Shown here piece after piece: positions 23,462-32,992 of a DNA stretch of 64,000 nt. The notes under the pieces are model-generated. The model ran no database searches. It was given only the letters and a program-made list of their open reading frames with translations, and was not told the origin of the DNA. Origin of the DNA: an uncultured Oscillospiraceae bacterium (GTDB taxonomy: Bacteria; Bacillota; Clostridia; Oscillospirales; Oscillospiraceae); assembly GCA_910585815.1 (NCBI GenBank), contig CAJUFJ010000003.1, positions 1-64,000 on the forward strand. Reading direction: 5' to 3'. A program made the translations under genes and the position numbers. The number at the start of each line of letters is the position of its first letter. Within the stretch, counting starts at the first letter, position 1.

Positions 23462-23953
23462 ATGACAAGAAGCAGTGCGAGAGAGATTGCCATTCACATT
23501 ATTTTCACCTTGGGCTTCGACACCCGCAGCGCCCAGGAGGTGCTGGACGCCGAACTGACCCGGGAGCGGTTCCGGGAGCTGGCAGAGGAGCTGCCCCTCT
23601 ATGAGCAGTTCCCCAACGAGAAACAGGAGCGGTACATACGGGAGTTGGTCCAGGGGGTGTTCGCCCACGGGCCGGAGCTGGACGACTGCATCAGCCGCTA
23701 CTCGGTGGGCTGGTCCTTTGCCCGCATCCCCCGTATGGCGGCGGCGGTGATGCGCACCGCCATGTATGAGGTTCTCTACATGCCCGACATCCCCAACGCC
23801 GCCGCCATCAATGAGGCGGTGGAGATCGCCAAGCGGTATGAGCCGGCGGACGTGGTATCCTTCGTCAACGGCATCCTGGGCACCTTCGTCCGCACGGAGT
23901 TTGAGGACACCCCGCCCCGGCCGGAGAAGAAGGCCCCGGAGGAGGAAGCGTGA
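23462..23953 (+). CDS. nusB: transcription antitermination factor NusB
   Basis: This 163-residue helical protein has the NusB pattern: SAREIAIHIIFTLGFD at the N-terminus and VMRTAMYEVLYMPDIPNAAAINEAVEIAKRYEPADVVSFVNGILGT split over the C-terminal half. NusB binds the boxA RNA with NusE (S10) and supports rRNA antitermination. It is the first gene of the large plus-strand cluster that continues to recN. The N-terminal insertion near residues 40-60 is longer than in E. coli. A TATAAT lies near 23415, and an AGGAGG site precedes the ATG. Confidence 0.9.
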   Translation: MTRSSAREIAIHIIFTLGFDTRSAQEVLDAELTRERFRELAEELPLYEQFPNEKQERYIRELVQGVFAHGPELDDCISRYSVGWSFARIPRMAAAVMRTAMYEVLYMPDIPNAAAINEAVEIAKRYEPADVVSFVNGILGTFVRTEFEDTPPRPEKKAPEEEA

Positions 23954-24879
23954 TGTCTGTTCTGGGGCTGGACACCAGCAACTACACCACCTCCGTCGCC
24001 CTCTTTGACGGGGAGACGGGGGTGAATCTCGGCCGCCTGCTGGAGGTGCGTCCCGGCGAGCTGGGCCTGCGGCAGAGCGACGCCCTGTTTCAGCACGTGA
24101 AACACCTGCCCCAGCTGCTGGAGCAGCTGGAGATAGGGGACATCCGGGCGGTAGGGGCCTCCACCCGTCCCAGGGCGGTGGAGGGCTCCTACATGCCCTG
24201 CTTTCTGGCGGGGGAGAGCCAGGGCCGGGGGATTGCCGCCGCCTTGGGCGTCCCGTTCTATGCCCACTCCCACCAGCAGGGACACCTGGCTGCCGCCACC
24301 TGGTCTGCCGGGCGGATGGACCTCCTCAATGCCCCCTTTCTGGCCTGGCACCTGTCGGGGGGAACCACCGAGCTGCTGCTGGTAAGGCCGGAGGGGACCT
24401 CCGTCACCGCCGAAATCATCGGCGGCACCAGCGACCTGTCCGCCGGACAGCTCATCGACCGCACCGGCGTGCTGCTGGGGCTGCCATTCCCGGCGGGGAA
24501 GGCGCTGGACGGGCTGTATACCCAGGCGGATACCTGCTATGAGCCAAGGGTAAAGCTAAAAGACCTTACATTTTCTCTGTCCGGGATGGAGAACCAGGTG
24601 AAGGCCCTGGCGGAGGAGGGCGAGAAACCGGCCAACATTGCCCGCTTTGCCATCGACGCGGTTTCCAACGTGGTATGGCGCGCCACCCAGGAGGCCCAAC
24701 AGCGTTACCTCGGCCTGCCGGTGCTGTGCTCCGGGGGCGTGGCCTCCAATTCCCAGCTGCGGGCGGGACTGACCAAGCTCTGTGGGGCCATTTTTGCCGA
24801 GCCCCGGTATTCCACCGACAACGCCATGGGGACTGCTATTCTCACCTGGCGGGCGCTGAAAGCGGGGGAGCGGTCATGA
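23953..24879 (+). CDS. TsaD/Kae1 paralogue (M22 glycoprotease-like)
   Basis: This 308-residue protein of the actin-like ATPase fold starts LGLDTSNYTTSVALFDG and keeps the HSHQQGHLAAA metal-site segment and LSGGTTELLLV. It is shorter than and diverged from true TsaD (about 340 residues), which makes t6A in tRNA with TsaB and TsaE. A gene of this type sits between nusB and xseA in many Clostridia and is usually an extra paralogue. The start codon overlaps the nusB stop, and its own stop overlaps xseA. Whether it makes t6A is not shown. Confidence 0.8.
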   Translation: MSVLGLDTSNYTTSVALFDGETGVNLGRLLEVRPGELGLRQSDALFQHVKHLPQLLEQLEIGDIRAVGASTRPRAVEGSYMPCFLAGESQGRGIAAALGVPFYAHSHQQGHLAAATWSAGRMDLLNAPFLAWHLSGGTTELLLVRPEGTSVTAEIIGGTSDLSAGQLIDRTGVLLGLPFPAGKALDGLYTQADTCYEPRVKLKDLTFSLSGMENQVKALAEEGEKPANIARFAIDAVSNVVWRATQEAQQRYLGLPVLCSGGVASNSQLRAGLTKLCGAIFAEPRYSTDNAMGTAILTWRALKAGERS

Positions 24880-26135
24880 GAGAGGACGCCATCCTGTCCC
24901 CCAGCCAGGTGGGGCAGTATCTGAAAAACATGATGGACCGGGACCATCTGCTCTCCCGGCTGCTGGTGCGGGGGGAGCTGTCCAACTACAAGATGTACCC
25001 CTCCGGGCACCACTATTTCACCCTGAAGGACGGGGAGGGGGCCCTGCGGTGCGTCATGTTCCGCAGCGACGCCCAGTCCCTGCGCTTTCGGCCGGAGAAC
25101 GGGATGCAGGTGATTGCCGCCGGCCGGGTGACCGTCTTCCCGCGGGACGGCCAATACCAGATGTACTGCGCCCGACTCACCCCCGAGGGGGTGGGGGATC
25201 TGGCCCTGGCCTTCGAGCAGTTGAAGGAGAAGCTGGCCCGGGAAGGGCTCTTTGACCCGGCTCACAAGAAGGACATTCCAGTATTTCCCAGGAAAATAGC
25301 CCTGATTACCTCCCCAGCCGGGGCGGCGGTGCGGGACATGATCCGCATTTTAGGGGCCCGCTGGCCTCTGGCGGAGGTGACGGTCATCCCTGTCCGTGTC
25401 CAGGGGGCGGAGGCCCCCCAGGAGATTGCCGCCGCCATCCGCTGGGCGGACGCCAACCAGGTGGCCGACCTGCTGATCACCGGGCGGGGGGGCGGCTCCA
25501 TGGAGGACCTGTGGGCCTTCAACGAGGAGATCGTGGCCCGGGCCATCTACAGTGTGGACACCCCCATTATCTCCGCCGTGGGCCACGAGCCCGATGTGAC
25601 CATCGCCGACTTTGTGGCCGACCTGCGGGCGTCCACCCCGTCCAACGCCGCCGAGCTGGCGGTGCCCGACCAAAATGAGGTCTACGGAGCCCTTCTGGGG
25701 GTGGGGGAGCGGCTGGAGCGGGCCCTGGCCGTCCGGCTGACCCGGCACCGGCAGACGCTGGACCGCCTGACCGCCAGCCGTCCCATGACCGAGCCAGCCG
25801 CCTATTTTCGGGAGAAGCGCCTGCTGCTGGACTTTCAGAGCAGCCGCCTGGCCCACGGCCTGCGCAGCTCCGCCGCTGGACAGCGGGAGCGGCTGAGCCG
25901 GCTGTCGGCGGCGCTCCCCGGCAGCGCGGCCCGGGCTGTTACACAGCGCCGGGAGCGGCTCAACGCCTTGGCCGCCTCTCTGGACGCCCTGAGTCCCCTG
26001 AAGGTGCTGGGCCGGGGCTACGCCATCGCCCGGCGGGCGGACGGAAAGGCCGTGGTTTCCACCGGCGATGTGGCGCCCGGCGACAAGCTGAACCTGACCT
26101 TATCGGACGGCAGTGTAGACTGCCGGGTACTTTAA
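24876..26135 (+). CDS. xseA: exodeoxyribonuclease VII large subunit
   Basis: The protein has 419 residues from the ATG at 24876, with an N-terminal OB-fold (LSPSQVGQYLKNMMDRDHLL and VRGELSNYK) and the catalytic region KIALITSPAGAAVRDMI, LLITGRGGGSMEDLWAFNEE and ISAVGHEPDVTIADFVADLRASTPSNAAE. A long coiled-coil C-terminus follows. With XseB it degrades single-stranded DNA from both ends. The frame is open further upstream, but the conserved N-terminus and the 4-base overlap with the TsaD paralogue fix the start. xseB follows 15 bases later. Confidence 0.95.
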   Translation: MREDAILSPSQVGQYLKNMMDRDHLLSRLLVRGELSNYKMYPSGHHYFTLKDGEGALRCVMFRSDAQSLRFRPENGMQVIAAGRVTVFPRDGQYQMYCARLTPEGVGDLALAFEQLKEKLAREGLFDPAHKKDIPVFPRKIALITSPAGAAVRDMIRILGARWPLAEVTVIPVRVQGAEAPQEIAAAIRWADANQVADLLITGRGGGSMEDLWAFNEEIVARAIYSVDTPIISAVGHEPDVTIADFVADLRASTPSNAAELAVPDQNEVYGALLGVGERLERALAVRLTRHRQTLDRLTASRPMTEPAAYFREKRLLLDFQSSRLAHGLRSSAAGQRERLSRLSAALPGSAARAVTQRRERLNALAASLDALSPLKVLGRGYAIARRADGKAVVSTGDVAPGDKLNLTLSDGSVDCRVL

Positions 26136-26150
26136 AAAGGAGAGCAAGCA

Positions 26151-26387
26151 ATGGCCGCAAGAAAGAAACTGAATTTTGAGAGCTCCATGGCCCGGCTGGA
26201 GGAAATCGTGTCCCTTCTGGAGAAGGGGGACGCCCCCCTGGAGAAGGCCATGAGCCTCTTTGAGGAGGGGGCCGGGCTGCTGCGGGAGTGCACCAAGCAG
26301 CTGGACGAGGCGGAGCAGAAGGTCACCCTTCTCACCGCCGGAAAAGATGGAGAACTGAGAGAGGAGCCCTTCCCGGGCAAGGACTGA
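26151..26387 (+). CDS. xseB: exodeoxyribonuclease VII small subunit
   Basis: This 78-residue helical protein has the family pattern LNFESSMARLEEIVSLLEKG, then LEKAMSLFEEG and LDEAEQKV. It binds the C-terminal coiled coil of XseA in exonuclease VII. It lies between xseA and ispA, as in Bacillus, with a GGAGAG ribosome site. Confidence 0.95.
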   Translation: MAARKKLNFESSMARLEEIVSLLEKGDAPLEKAMSLFEEGAGLLRECTKQLDEAEQKVTLLTAGKDGELREEPFPGKD

Positions 26388-26388
26388 C

Positions 26389-27267
26389 ATGGAAAACCAC
26401 TTTACAGATAGAATGGCCCGGGACCGGGCGCTGATTGAGGATTATCTGGCCCGCGCCTTTGCCCGGGAGGTCCGCCATGCCGATTTGCAGGAGGCCATGG
26501 AGTACTCCCTGCTGGCCGGAGGCAAGCGCATCCGGCCCATCCTCACCCTGGAGACCTGCCGCCTGTGCGGCGGAGAGGCGGAGGCGGCTCTGCCCTTTGC
26601 CTGTGCGGTGGAGATGATTCATACCTATTCACTCATTCACGACGACCTGCCCGCCATGGACAACGACGACCTGCGCCGCGGCCGGCCCACCAGCCACATC
26701 GTCTACGGGGAGGCCACCGCCATCCTGGCAGGGGACGCCCTCCTCACCGCCGCCTTTGGCCAGCTGACCCGGGCCAGCTTGCCCGCTGACCGGATTGTTG
26801 CGGCGGTGGAATGTCTGTCCCATGCCGCTGGCTCGGTCGGCATGGTGGGAGGGCAGGCGCTGGACATGGCCGGAGAGGGCCGCGGCCTGGACCGCGGGGA
26901 GCTGGAGCTACTCCAGAGCCTGAAAACAGGTGCTCTCATCTCCGCCGCCGCCGAGTTGGGCTGTATCGCCGCCGGAGGGACCCAGGAGCAGCGGACCCAG
27001 GTGTGGGCCTACGCCCAGGCCCTGGGCCGGGCCTTCCAGGTCCGGGATGACATGCTGGATGTCACCAGCTCCCAGGAGGAGCTGGGCAAGCCGGTGGGCT
27101 CCGACCAGGTGAATGAAAAAACCACCTTTGTCACCGTTCTGGGCCTGGAGGGCTGTGCAGCCCTGGTGGACCAGCTGACCCGGCAGGGGGTTGAGGCCCT
27201 CAGCGGGTTCGACGCCCCCGATTTCCACATCTGGCTGGCCCAATCCCTGGCCCAGCGGACTAAATAA
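26389..27267 (+). CDS. ispA: farnesyl diphosphate synthase / short-chain polyprenyl synthetase
   Basis: This 292-residue protein has the first aspartate-rich motif H-DDLPAMD-NDDLRRG, LAGGKRIRPIL near the N-terminus and the second motif QVRDDMLDV. It condenses isopentenyl diphosphate with allylic diphosphates to give farnesyl diphosphate for undecaprenyl phosphate and other isoprenoids. It stands directly before dxs, which supplies the precursor pathway. The position one base after the xseB stop implies coupled translation. Confidence 0.94.
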   Translation: MENHFTDRMARDRALIEDYLARAFAREVRHADLQEAMEYSLLAGGKRIRPILTLETCRLCGGEAEAALPFACAVEMIHTYSLIHDDLPAMDNDDLRRGRPTSHIVYGEATAILAGDALLTAAFGQLTRASLPADRIVAAVECLSHAAGSVGMVGGQALDMAGEGRGLDRGELELLQSLKTGALISAAAELGCIAAGGTQEQRTQVWAYAQALGRAFQVRDDMLDVTSSQEELGKPVGSDQVNEKTTFVTVLGLEGCAALVDQLTRQGVEALSGFDAPDFHIWLAQSLAQRTK

Positions 27268-27291
27268 CCCAATTGGGGGAGGAATCGCGCC

Positions 27292-29154
27292 TTGACCGTA
27301 CCCACAGTAAAAACACAATACAAGCCTGTCCTTTCCGATTTGACCGACCCGCAGGGGGAGGAGCTGTGCGCCCGGCTGCGCCGGGAGCTGGTGGAGGATG
27401 TGTCCAGGACCGGCGGCCATCTGGCCTCCAACCTGGGGGCGGTGGAGCTGACAGTGGCCCTCCACCGGGTGTTCGACACCTCGGTGGACCGGCTGGTCTT
27501 CGACGTGGGGCACCAGTGCTACGCCCACAAGCTCCTCACCGGGCGGACGCTGTCCACCCTGCGGCAGTATGGAGGGGTCGCTGGCTTCCCCAAGCCCGTC
27601 GAGAGCCCTCACGACGCCTTTATCGCCGGCCACGCCTCCAATTCGGTGGCGGTGGCCCTGGGCATGGCCCGGGCCCGGATCATGCTGGGGGAGGACTATA
27701 AGGTGATCGCCCTTATTGGCGACGGCGCCCTCACCGGCGGCCTGGCCTATGAAGGGCTGTCCAACGCGGGGGAGTGCGGCCGGCAGATTCTGGTCATTCT
27801 CAACGACAACGGCATGTCCATCACCCCCAACGTGGGCGGGGTGGCCGAACATCTGGCCAAACAGCGATTAAAGCCCCAGTACCTCACCTTTAAAAAGCAC
27901 TACCGCCGTATCATGAACGCCACCGCCCCGGGCCGGGCGGTGTATCGGGTGACCCATCAGGTCAAGCAGGCGCTGAAGCAGTCCCTTCTGCCGTGCAGCA
28001 TGTTTGAAAATATGGGGTTCCGCTACCTGGGCCCGGTGGACGGCCACAACCTGCCCTTTCTGACCAAAATTCTGCGGTACGCCAAGGATATCGACGAGCC
28101 GGTGCTGCTCCACATCAAGACTGTAAAGGGGAAAGGCTTTCCGCCTGCTGAGGCGAATCCCGACGCCTTCCATGGCGTCCCCCCCTTTGATCCCCTTACC
28201 GGAAAGCTGAAGCGGGAGCCGGGAGAGAATTTTTCCGCCGTCTTTGGCCGTACCCTTGCCAGGCTGGCGGGGCAGGACCGGCGGGTGTGTGCCATCACCG
28301 CCGCCATGACCGGGGGAACCGGTCTGGAGAAGTTCGCCCAGCGGTTCCCTGACCGCTTTTTTGACGTGGGCATTGCGGAGGGCTGCGCCGCCGCAATGGC
28401 CGCCGGCATGGCCAAGCAGGGGGCGATCCCCGTCTTTGCGGTGTACTCCACCTTTTTGCAACGGGCCTATGACATGCTCCTCCACGATGTGGCCATTGAC
28501 AACCTCCATGTGGTGCTGGGGGTGGACCGGGCCGGTCTGGTGGGAGACGACGGTGAGACCCATCACGGCATCTTCGACACGGCCTATCTGGACTCCGTGC
28601 CCAATATGACCGTGCTGGCTCCGGCCAGCTTTGCCGAACTGGAGGTCATGCTGGAGCGTGCACTTTTCCGCCTGGAGGGCCCGGTGGCGGTGCGCTACCC
28701 CCGCGGCGGCGAGGGCCGGTATGTGGGCACCGCCGGAGAGGAGCCGGCAGCCGTCCTGCGCTCGGGAGACGACATTACCCTGGCCTCCTACGGCACGGAA
28801 ATCAACGAAGTTCTGGAGGCCGCTGACCTTCTGGAGCAGCAGGGCATCCGGACCGAGGTTGTAAAGCTGAACCAGCTTACGCCCCTTGTCCCGGAGGTGA
28901 TAGAGCAGTCTGTCCGCAAGACAGGGACCCTCCTGTTCGCGGAGGAGCAGGGAGCCCGGGGCAGTGTGGGCCAGCGGCTGGCCGCCCGGCTGGAGGTGGC
29001 CGGTCTGCCCGCCCGGGTGGCCCTGGTCAACTGCGGCGACGGCTTTGTGCCCCACGGGGCGGCGGCCCTGCTGAAACGGGACCTGTCCCTGGACGGGGCG
29101 GGGCTCTGCAAAAAAGCGATGGAGGTGTTGGGCCGTGGCCAAACGGAGACTTGA
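27292..29154 (+). CDS. dxs: 1-deoxy-D-xylulose-5-phosphate synthase
   Basis: This 620-residue thiamine diphosphate enzyme shows SRTGGHLASNLGAVELTVALH, FDVGHQCYAHKLLTGR, the ThDP motif GDGALTGGLAYEGLSNAG near residue 143, and the pyrimidine and C-terminal transketolase domains (GIAEGCAAAMAAGMA; TYGTE-like region ASYGTEINEV). It makes DXP from pyruvate and glyceraldehyde 3-phosphate, the first step of the MEP pathway. The start is a TTG at 27292 with GGGGAGGA eight bases upstream. The last 20 bases overlap tlyA. Confidence 0.95.
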   Translation: MTVPTVKTQYKPVLSDLTDPQGEELCARLRRELVEDVSRTGGHLASNLGAVELTVALHRVFDTSVDRLVFDVGHQCYAHKLLTGRTLSTLRQYGGVAGFPKPVESPHDAFIAGHASNSVAVALGMARARIMLGEDYKVIALIGDGALTGGLAYEGLSNAGECGRQILVILNDNGMSITPNVGGVAEHLAKQRLKPQYLTFKKHYRRIMNATAPGRAVYRVTHQVKQALKQSLLPCSMFENMGFRYLGPVDGHNLPFLTKILRYAKDIDEPVLLHIKTVKGKGFPPAEANPDAFHGVPPFDPLTGKLKREPGENFSAVFGRTLARLAGQDRRVCAITAAMTGGTGLEKFAQRFPDRFFDVGIAEGCAAAMAAGMAKQGAIPVFAVYSTFLQRAYDMLLHDVAIDNLHVVLGVDRAGLVGDDGETHHGIFDTAYLDSVPNMTVLAPASFAELEVMLERALFRLEGPVAVRYPRGGEGRYVGTAGEEPAAVLRSGDDITLASYGTEINEVLEAADLLEQQGIRTEVVKLNQLTPLVPEVIEQSVRKTGTLLFAEEQGARGSVGQRLAARLEVAGLPARVALVNCGDGFVPHGAAALLKRDLSLDGAGLCKKAMEVLGRGQTET

Positions 29155-29947
29155 CGTTGCCATTACGGAGCTGGGGCTGGCGGAGAGCCGCCAGAAGGCC
29201 CAGGCCCTCATCATGGCCGGGGAGGTCTATGTTAACGGCCAGAAGCAGCTGAAGGCAGGGGCCAGCCTGGGGGAGGACGACGCCGTTGAGGTGCGGACCA
29301 AGCACCCGCTGCGCTATGTGAGCCGGGGCGGCTTGAAGCTGGAAAAGGCCATGTCCCTGTGGCCCATCAACCTCCAGGACAAAATCTGTGCCGATATCGG
29401 TGCCTCCACCGGCGGCTTCACCGACTGTATGCTTCAAAACGGGGCGAAGCTGGTGTATGCGGTGGACGTGGGCTACAATCAGCTGGACTGGAAGCTGCGC
29501 ACCCACCCTCAGGTGGTGTGCATGGAGCGCACCAACGCCCGGTATCTCACCGCAGAACACATCCCGGAGCCCCTGGACTTTTTCTCCGTGGATGTCTCCT
29601 TTATTTCCCTGAACCTGATTCTGCCTGCCCTGCGTCCGCTGATGGGAGAGGGAGGGCAGGCGGTCTGCCTGGTAAAGCCCCAGTTTGAGGCCGGGAAGGA
29701 CAAGGTGGGCAAGAAGGGGGTAGTCCGGGACCCGGCCGTCCATCTGGAGGTGCTGGAGCACTTTCTGGGGCATGCCGCCTCTGCCGGATTCGCTGTAAAG
29801 GACATTACCTTTTCACCAATCAAGGGCCCGGAGGGCAACATTGAGTATCTGGGCTATCTCCAGGCCGGAATGGGTCCCGCCTATGAGGGGGACCTGAAAG
29901 CTCTGGTAGAGCAGTCCCACAGTATCTGGAAGGAGGAGGGGCCGTGA
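29135..29947 (+). CDS. tlyA: TlyA family rRNA 2'-O-methyltransferase
   Basis: This 270-residue protein has an N-terminal S4 RNA-binding domain (RRLDVAITELGLAESRQKAQ and VNGQ) and a Rossmann methyltransferase domain with ADIGASTGGFTDCML. TlyA proteins 2'-O-methylate 16S and/or 23S rRNA. The same position between dxs and argR is seen in Bacillus (yqxC). The start is a GTG at 29135 inside the end of dxs. The C-terminus overlaps the NAD kinase start. Confidence 0.92.
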   Translation: MAKRRLDVAITELGLAESRQKAQALIMAGEVYVNGQKQLKAGASLGEDDAVEVRTKHPLRYVSRGGLKLEKAMSLWPINLQDKICADIGASTGGFTDCMLQNGAKLVYAVDVGYNQLDWKLRTHPQVVCMERTNARYLTAEHIPEPLDFFSVDVSFISLNLILPALRPLMGEGGQAVCLVKPQFEAGKDKVGKKGVVRDPAVHLEVLEHFLGHAASAGFAVKDITFSPIKGPEGNIEYLGYLQAGMGPAYEGDLKALVEQSHSIWKEEGP

Positions 29948-30816
29948 AAATTGTACTCAGCTCCAACCCCTACCGGGACAAGGGGCTGCGGGTGGCGCTG
30001 GAGGCCAGACGGGTGCTGGAGCACGCCGGAGCCAAAACCGTGATGTGCCTGCCCTTTCAGCCCAAAAAAGGGGACAGGCTGGATCTGCCCCGGCAGCTGG
30101 CCCTCTCCCTGCTGGACAAGGAGCTTCCCACCGCCGACCTGCTTATCTGCTTCGGCGGGGATGGCACCATCCTCCACGCCGCTCGGGATGCCACCCTCCA
30201 CGGAGTGCCCATTTTAGGCGTCAATCTGGGCAGTGTGGGCTTTATGGCGGAGCTGGAGCGCAGCGAGCTGCCCCTGCTGGCCCCTCTGGCCCACGGCATG
30301 TACACCATAGAGGAGCGGATGATGCTGGATGTGAAGGTGCTGCGGGGGGACAGGCTTATCAGTCAGGACACCGCACTCAACGACGCGGTCATTTCCAAGG
30401 GCTCCATGGCCCGGGTGGCCGAGATGGAAGTGCTGGCAGACCGTGTAAAGGTAACTGCCATTACAGGAGATGGCGTCATTGTGGCCACCCCCACCGGCTC
30501 CACCGCCTACTCCATGTCGGCGGGAGGGCCCATTGTGGAGCCCACCTCCAAAAGCATCATTGTCACCCCGGTCTGCGCCCACCAGCTGGCGGCGCGGGCC
30601 ATGGTGCTGGCTCCGGAGCGAGTGGTGACTGTTCAGCTTCCCAGAGGGAATAGAAAGTATTTATACTTGTCAGTAGATGGCGGAAAAGCGGTCCGCCTGA
30701 CAGGGGGCGACCGGGTGGAGATCGGCTGCTCCAGGCGGGCTACGCAGCTGGTCCGCCTGGCCGACCGCAGCTTTTATCAGATCATCAACCAGAAACTGGG
30801 GGGACTGAGCCAATGA
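29944..30816 (+). CDS. nadK: NAD kinase
   Basis: This 290-residue protein contains the NAD kinase motif FGGDGTILHAARD, then NLGSVGFMAELE and the second conserved region GVIVATPTGSTAYSMSAGGPI. It phosphorylates NAD to NADP. The start is a GTG overlapping the tlyA stop (GTGA), and the end overlaps argR by 4 bases, so all three are likely co-translated. The insertion of nadK between tlyA and argR is usual in Clostridia. Confidence 0.94.
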   Translation: MKIVLSSNPYRDKGLRVALEARRVLEHAGAKTVMCLPFQPKKGDRLDLPRQLALSLLDKELPTADLLICFGGDGTILHAARDATLHGVPILGVNLGSVGFMAELERSELPLLAPLAHGMYTIEERMMLDVKVLRGDRLISQDTALNDAVISKGSMARVAEMEVLADRVKVTAITGDGVIVATPTGSTAYSMSAGGPIVEPTSKSIIVTPVCAHQLAARAMVLAPERVVTVQLPRGNRKYLYLSVDGGKAVRLTGGDRVEIGCSRRATQLVRLADRSFYQIINQKLGGLSQ

Positions 30817-31265
30817 AGAACGTCCGGCAGAGTGAGATCTTGAATATCGTGCGGACCCGGGACATCGACACCCAGGAGCAGCTGCTGGAGGAGCTGCGGG
30901 CCCGGGGCTTTACCACCACCCAGGCCACCATTTCCCGGGATATCAAGGAGCTGCGGCTGGTGAAGGAGCTCACCGGCTCCGGCGGCTACCGGTACGCTCT
31001 GTCGGAGCGAAAAACGGCCTCCACCTCCGACACCCGCCTGCGCAATATCTTTAAGGAGGGGGTCATCTCGGTGGATGTAGCCCAGAACATTGTGGTGGTG
31101 CGCACCATGCCCGGCCTGGCCTCCGCCGCCTGCTCCGCCCTGGACAACATGGAAATCGAAGGGGTGGTCGGAACGCTGGCCGGCGACGACACCGGCATCC
31201 TTATCATGCGGGACAACGCTCTGGCCCAGCAGTTCAGCAGTGAGGTCCACAAGCTGTTAAAATAG
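30813..31265 (+). CDS. argR: arginine repressor ArgR/AhrC
   Basis: This 150-residue protein has an N-terminal winged helix (residues 1-70; TTTQATISRDIKELRLVKE) and the C-terminal hexamerisation and arginine-binding domain ending GVVGTLAGDDTGILIMRDN, with the paired Asp residues that contact arginine. It represses arginine biosynthesis and may activate catabolism. It lies between nadK and recN, as in Bacillus ahrC-recN. Confidence 0.95.
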   Translation: MKNVRQSEILNIVRTRDIDTQEQLLEELRARGFTTTQATISRDIKELRLVKELTGSGGYRYALSERKTASTSDTRLRNIFKEGVISVDVAQNIVVVRTMPGLASAACSALDNMEIEGVVGTLAGDDTGILIMRDNALAQQFSSEVHKLLK

Positions 31266-31287
31266 AGAGAACAGGAGGGGAGGCGCT

Positions 31288-32979
31288 ATGCTCTCCTTGC
31301 TACACATCGAAAATATTGCCATTATCGAATCGGCTGATATCAGCTTTGACCGCGGTTTCAACGTGCTCACCGGTGAGACGGGCGCGGGCAAATCCATTGT
31401 CATCGACGCCATCAGTGCTGTCCTGGGGGAGCGGACCAGCCGGGAGCTGATCCGCACCGGGGCCAAATCGGCGCTGGTGAACGCGGTGTTTACCGGCTCG
31501 CTGCCCCTGAAGTGGCTGGAGGACAACGGGTTCCCCATGGAGGGGGAGGAGCTGATGCTCCAGCGGGAAATTCAGGGGGACGGCCGCAACGCCTGCCGGG
31601 TAAACGGCCGGCCGCTGACGGTGGCCCAGCTCCGGGAGCTGGGGCGGCAGATGCTGAACATCCACGGCCAGCACGACGGCCAGCAGCTGCTGGACCCGGA
31701 CTGCCACCTGGGCTATCTGGACAGCTTCGGCAAGACGGCCCCTCTGCTGGAGGACTACCAGACTGCCTACCGCTCTATGGCGGAGCTGCGCAAACAGATT
31801 ACCGCCCTGGAGATGGACGAGGCGGAGCGGTCCCGCCGGGTGGACACGCTGGAGTATCAGATCAAGGAGCTGGAGCGGGCCGAGCTGCGTCCCGGCGAGG
31901 ATGAGGAGCTGGACGCCCGAAAACAGCTGCTGCGCAGCTCCGGCAAGCTGATGGAGGCCATTCAGGAGGCCATCTATGCGCTGTCCGGCGGCGAGGACGG
32001 CCAAGGGGCCTGCGACCTTATCAGCGAGGCGGAGGGCGCCATCCGCTCGGTCACCCGGCTGGGTCCCCAGCTGGAGGAGCTGGGGGAGAAGCTCACCAGC
32101 CTGCGCTACGCTGCCGACGATGCGGCAGAGACCGTCCGGGACTTTGCCGACGAGTTTGATTTCTCACCGGAGGAGCTGGACCAGCTGGAGAGCCGGCTGG
32201 ACGTGATCTACCGCCTGAAAAAGAAATACGGCCCCACCGTGGCCGACATGCTGGACTATCTGGAGAAATGCAAGGCAGAGCTGGAGCAAATCCAGGACGC
32301 CGACGACACCATCCAGAAGCTGGAAAAGGAGCTGGACAAGGCCCGAAAAGAGGCCCGGAAGCGGGGGGAGGCCCTGTCCAAGGCCCGGAAAAAGGCGGCG
32401 GACAGCCTTCAGAAGCGGGTGCAGGAGGAGCTGCGTCAGCTGGACATGCCCAAGGTGCAGTTTGTGGCCGAATTTGCCCCCAGTCCCGGCCAGGACGGAA
32501 TGGACGACACTGGCATGGACCAGGTGCAGTTCCTCATGTCCGCCAACCTGGGGGAGGCGCTGAAGCCCATCCAGAAGGTGGCCTCCGGCGGTGAGCTGGC
32601 CCGGATCATGCTGGCCCTGAAAAACGTGCTGGCTGAGGACGACGGCATCGGCAGCCTGGTCTTCGACGAGGTGGACACCGGCGTGTCCGGCCGGGCGGCC
32701 CAGAAGGTGGCCGAGAAGATGGCCGACGTGGCCCGGCGCAAGCAGGTGCTGTGCGTCACCCATCTGCCCCAGATCGCCGCTATGGCAGACACCCACTTCT
32801 CGGTGGAGAAGGGGGAGAAGAAGGGCCGCACCTTCACCAATGTGGAGCGGCTGGAGCAGGAGGGGCGGGTAGACGAGCTGGCCCGTCTCATCGGCGGGGC
32901 CGCTGTCACCGACTCCCTGCGTGCCAGCGCCTCCGAGCTGCTGGCTCAGGCGGAGGCCTACCGGAGTCAGAAAAAATAA
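31288..32979 (+). CDS. recN: DNA repair protein RecN
   Basis: This 563-residue SMC-like ATPase has Walker A GETGAGKSIVIDAI near the N-terminus, two long coiled-coil arms, the signature VASGGELARIMLALK and Walker B VFDEVDTGVSG. CVTHLPQIAAMADTHF follows. RecN gathers DNA ends early in double-strand break repair. It closes the nusB-recN cluster. spo0A and spoIVB, which follow recN in many spore formers, are not next; a flavin-binding protein gene follows instead. Confidence 0.96.
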   Translation: MLSLLHIENIAIIESADISFDRGFNVLTGETGAGKSIVIDAISAVLGERTSRELIRTGAKSALVNAVFTGSLPLKWLEDNGFPMEGEELMLQREIQGDGRNACRVNGRPLTVAQLRELGRQMLNIHGQHDGQQLLDPDCHLGYLDSFGKTAPLLEDYQTAYRSMAELRKQITALEMDEAERSRRVDTLEYQIKELERAELRPGEDEELDARKQLLRSSGKLMEAIQEAIYALSGGEDGQGACDLISEAEGAIRSVTRLGPQLEELGEKLTSLRYAADDAAETVRDFADEFDFSPEELDQLESRLDVIYRLKKKYGPTVADMLDYLEKCKAELEQIQDADDTIQKLEKELDKARKEARKRGEALSKARKKAADSLQKRVQEELRQLDMPKVQFVAEFAPSPGQDGMDDTGMDQVQFLMSANLGEALKPIQKVASGGELARIMLALKNVLAEDDGIGSLVFDEVDTGVSGRAAQKVAEKMADVARRKQVLCVTHLPQIAAMADTHFSVEKGEKKGRTFTNVERLEQEGRVDELARLIGGAAVTDSLRASASELLAQAEAYRSQKK

Positions 32980-32992
32980 AGGAGAGGGACAT

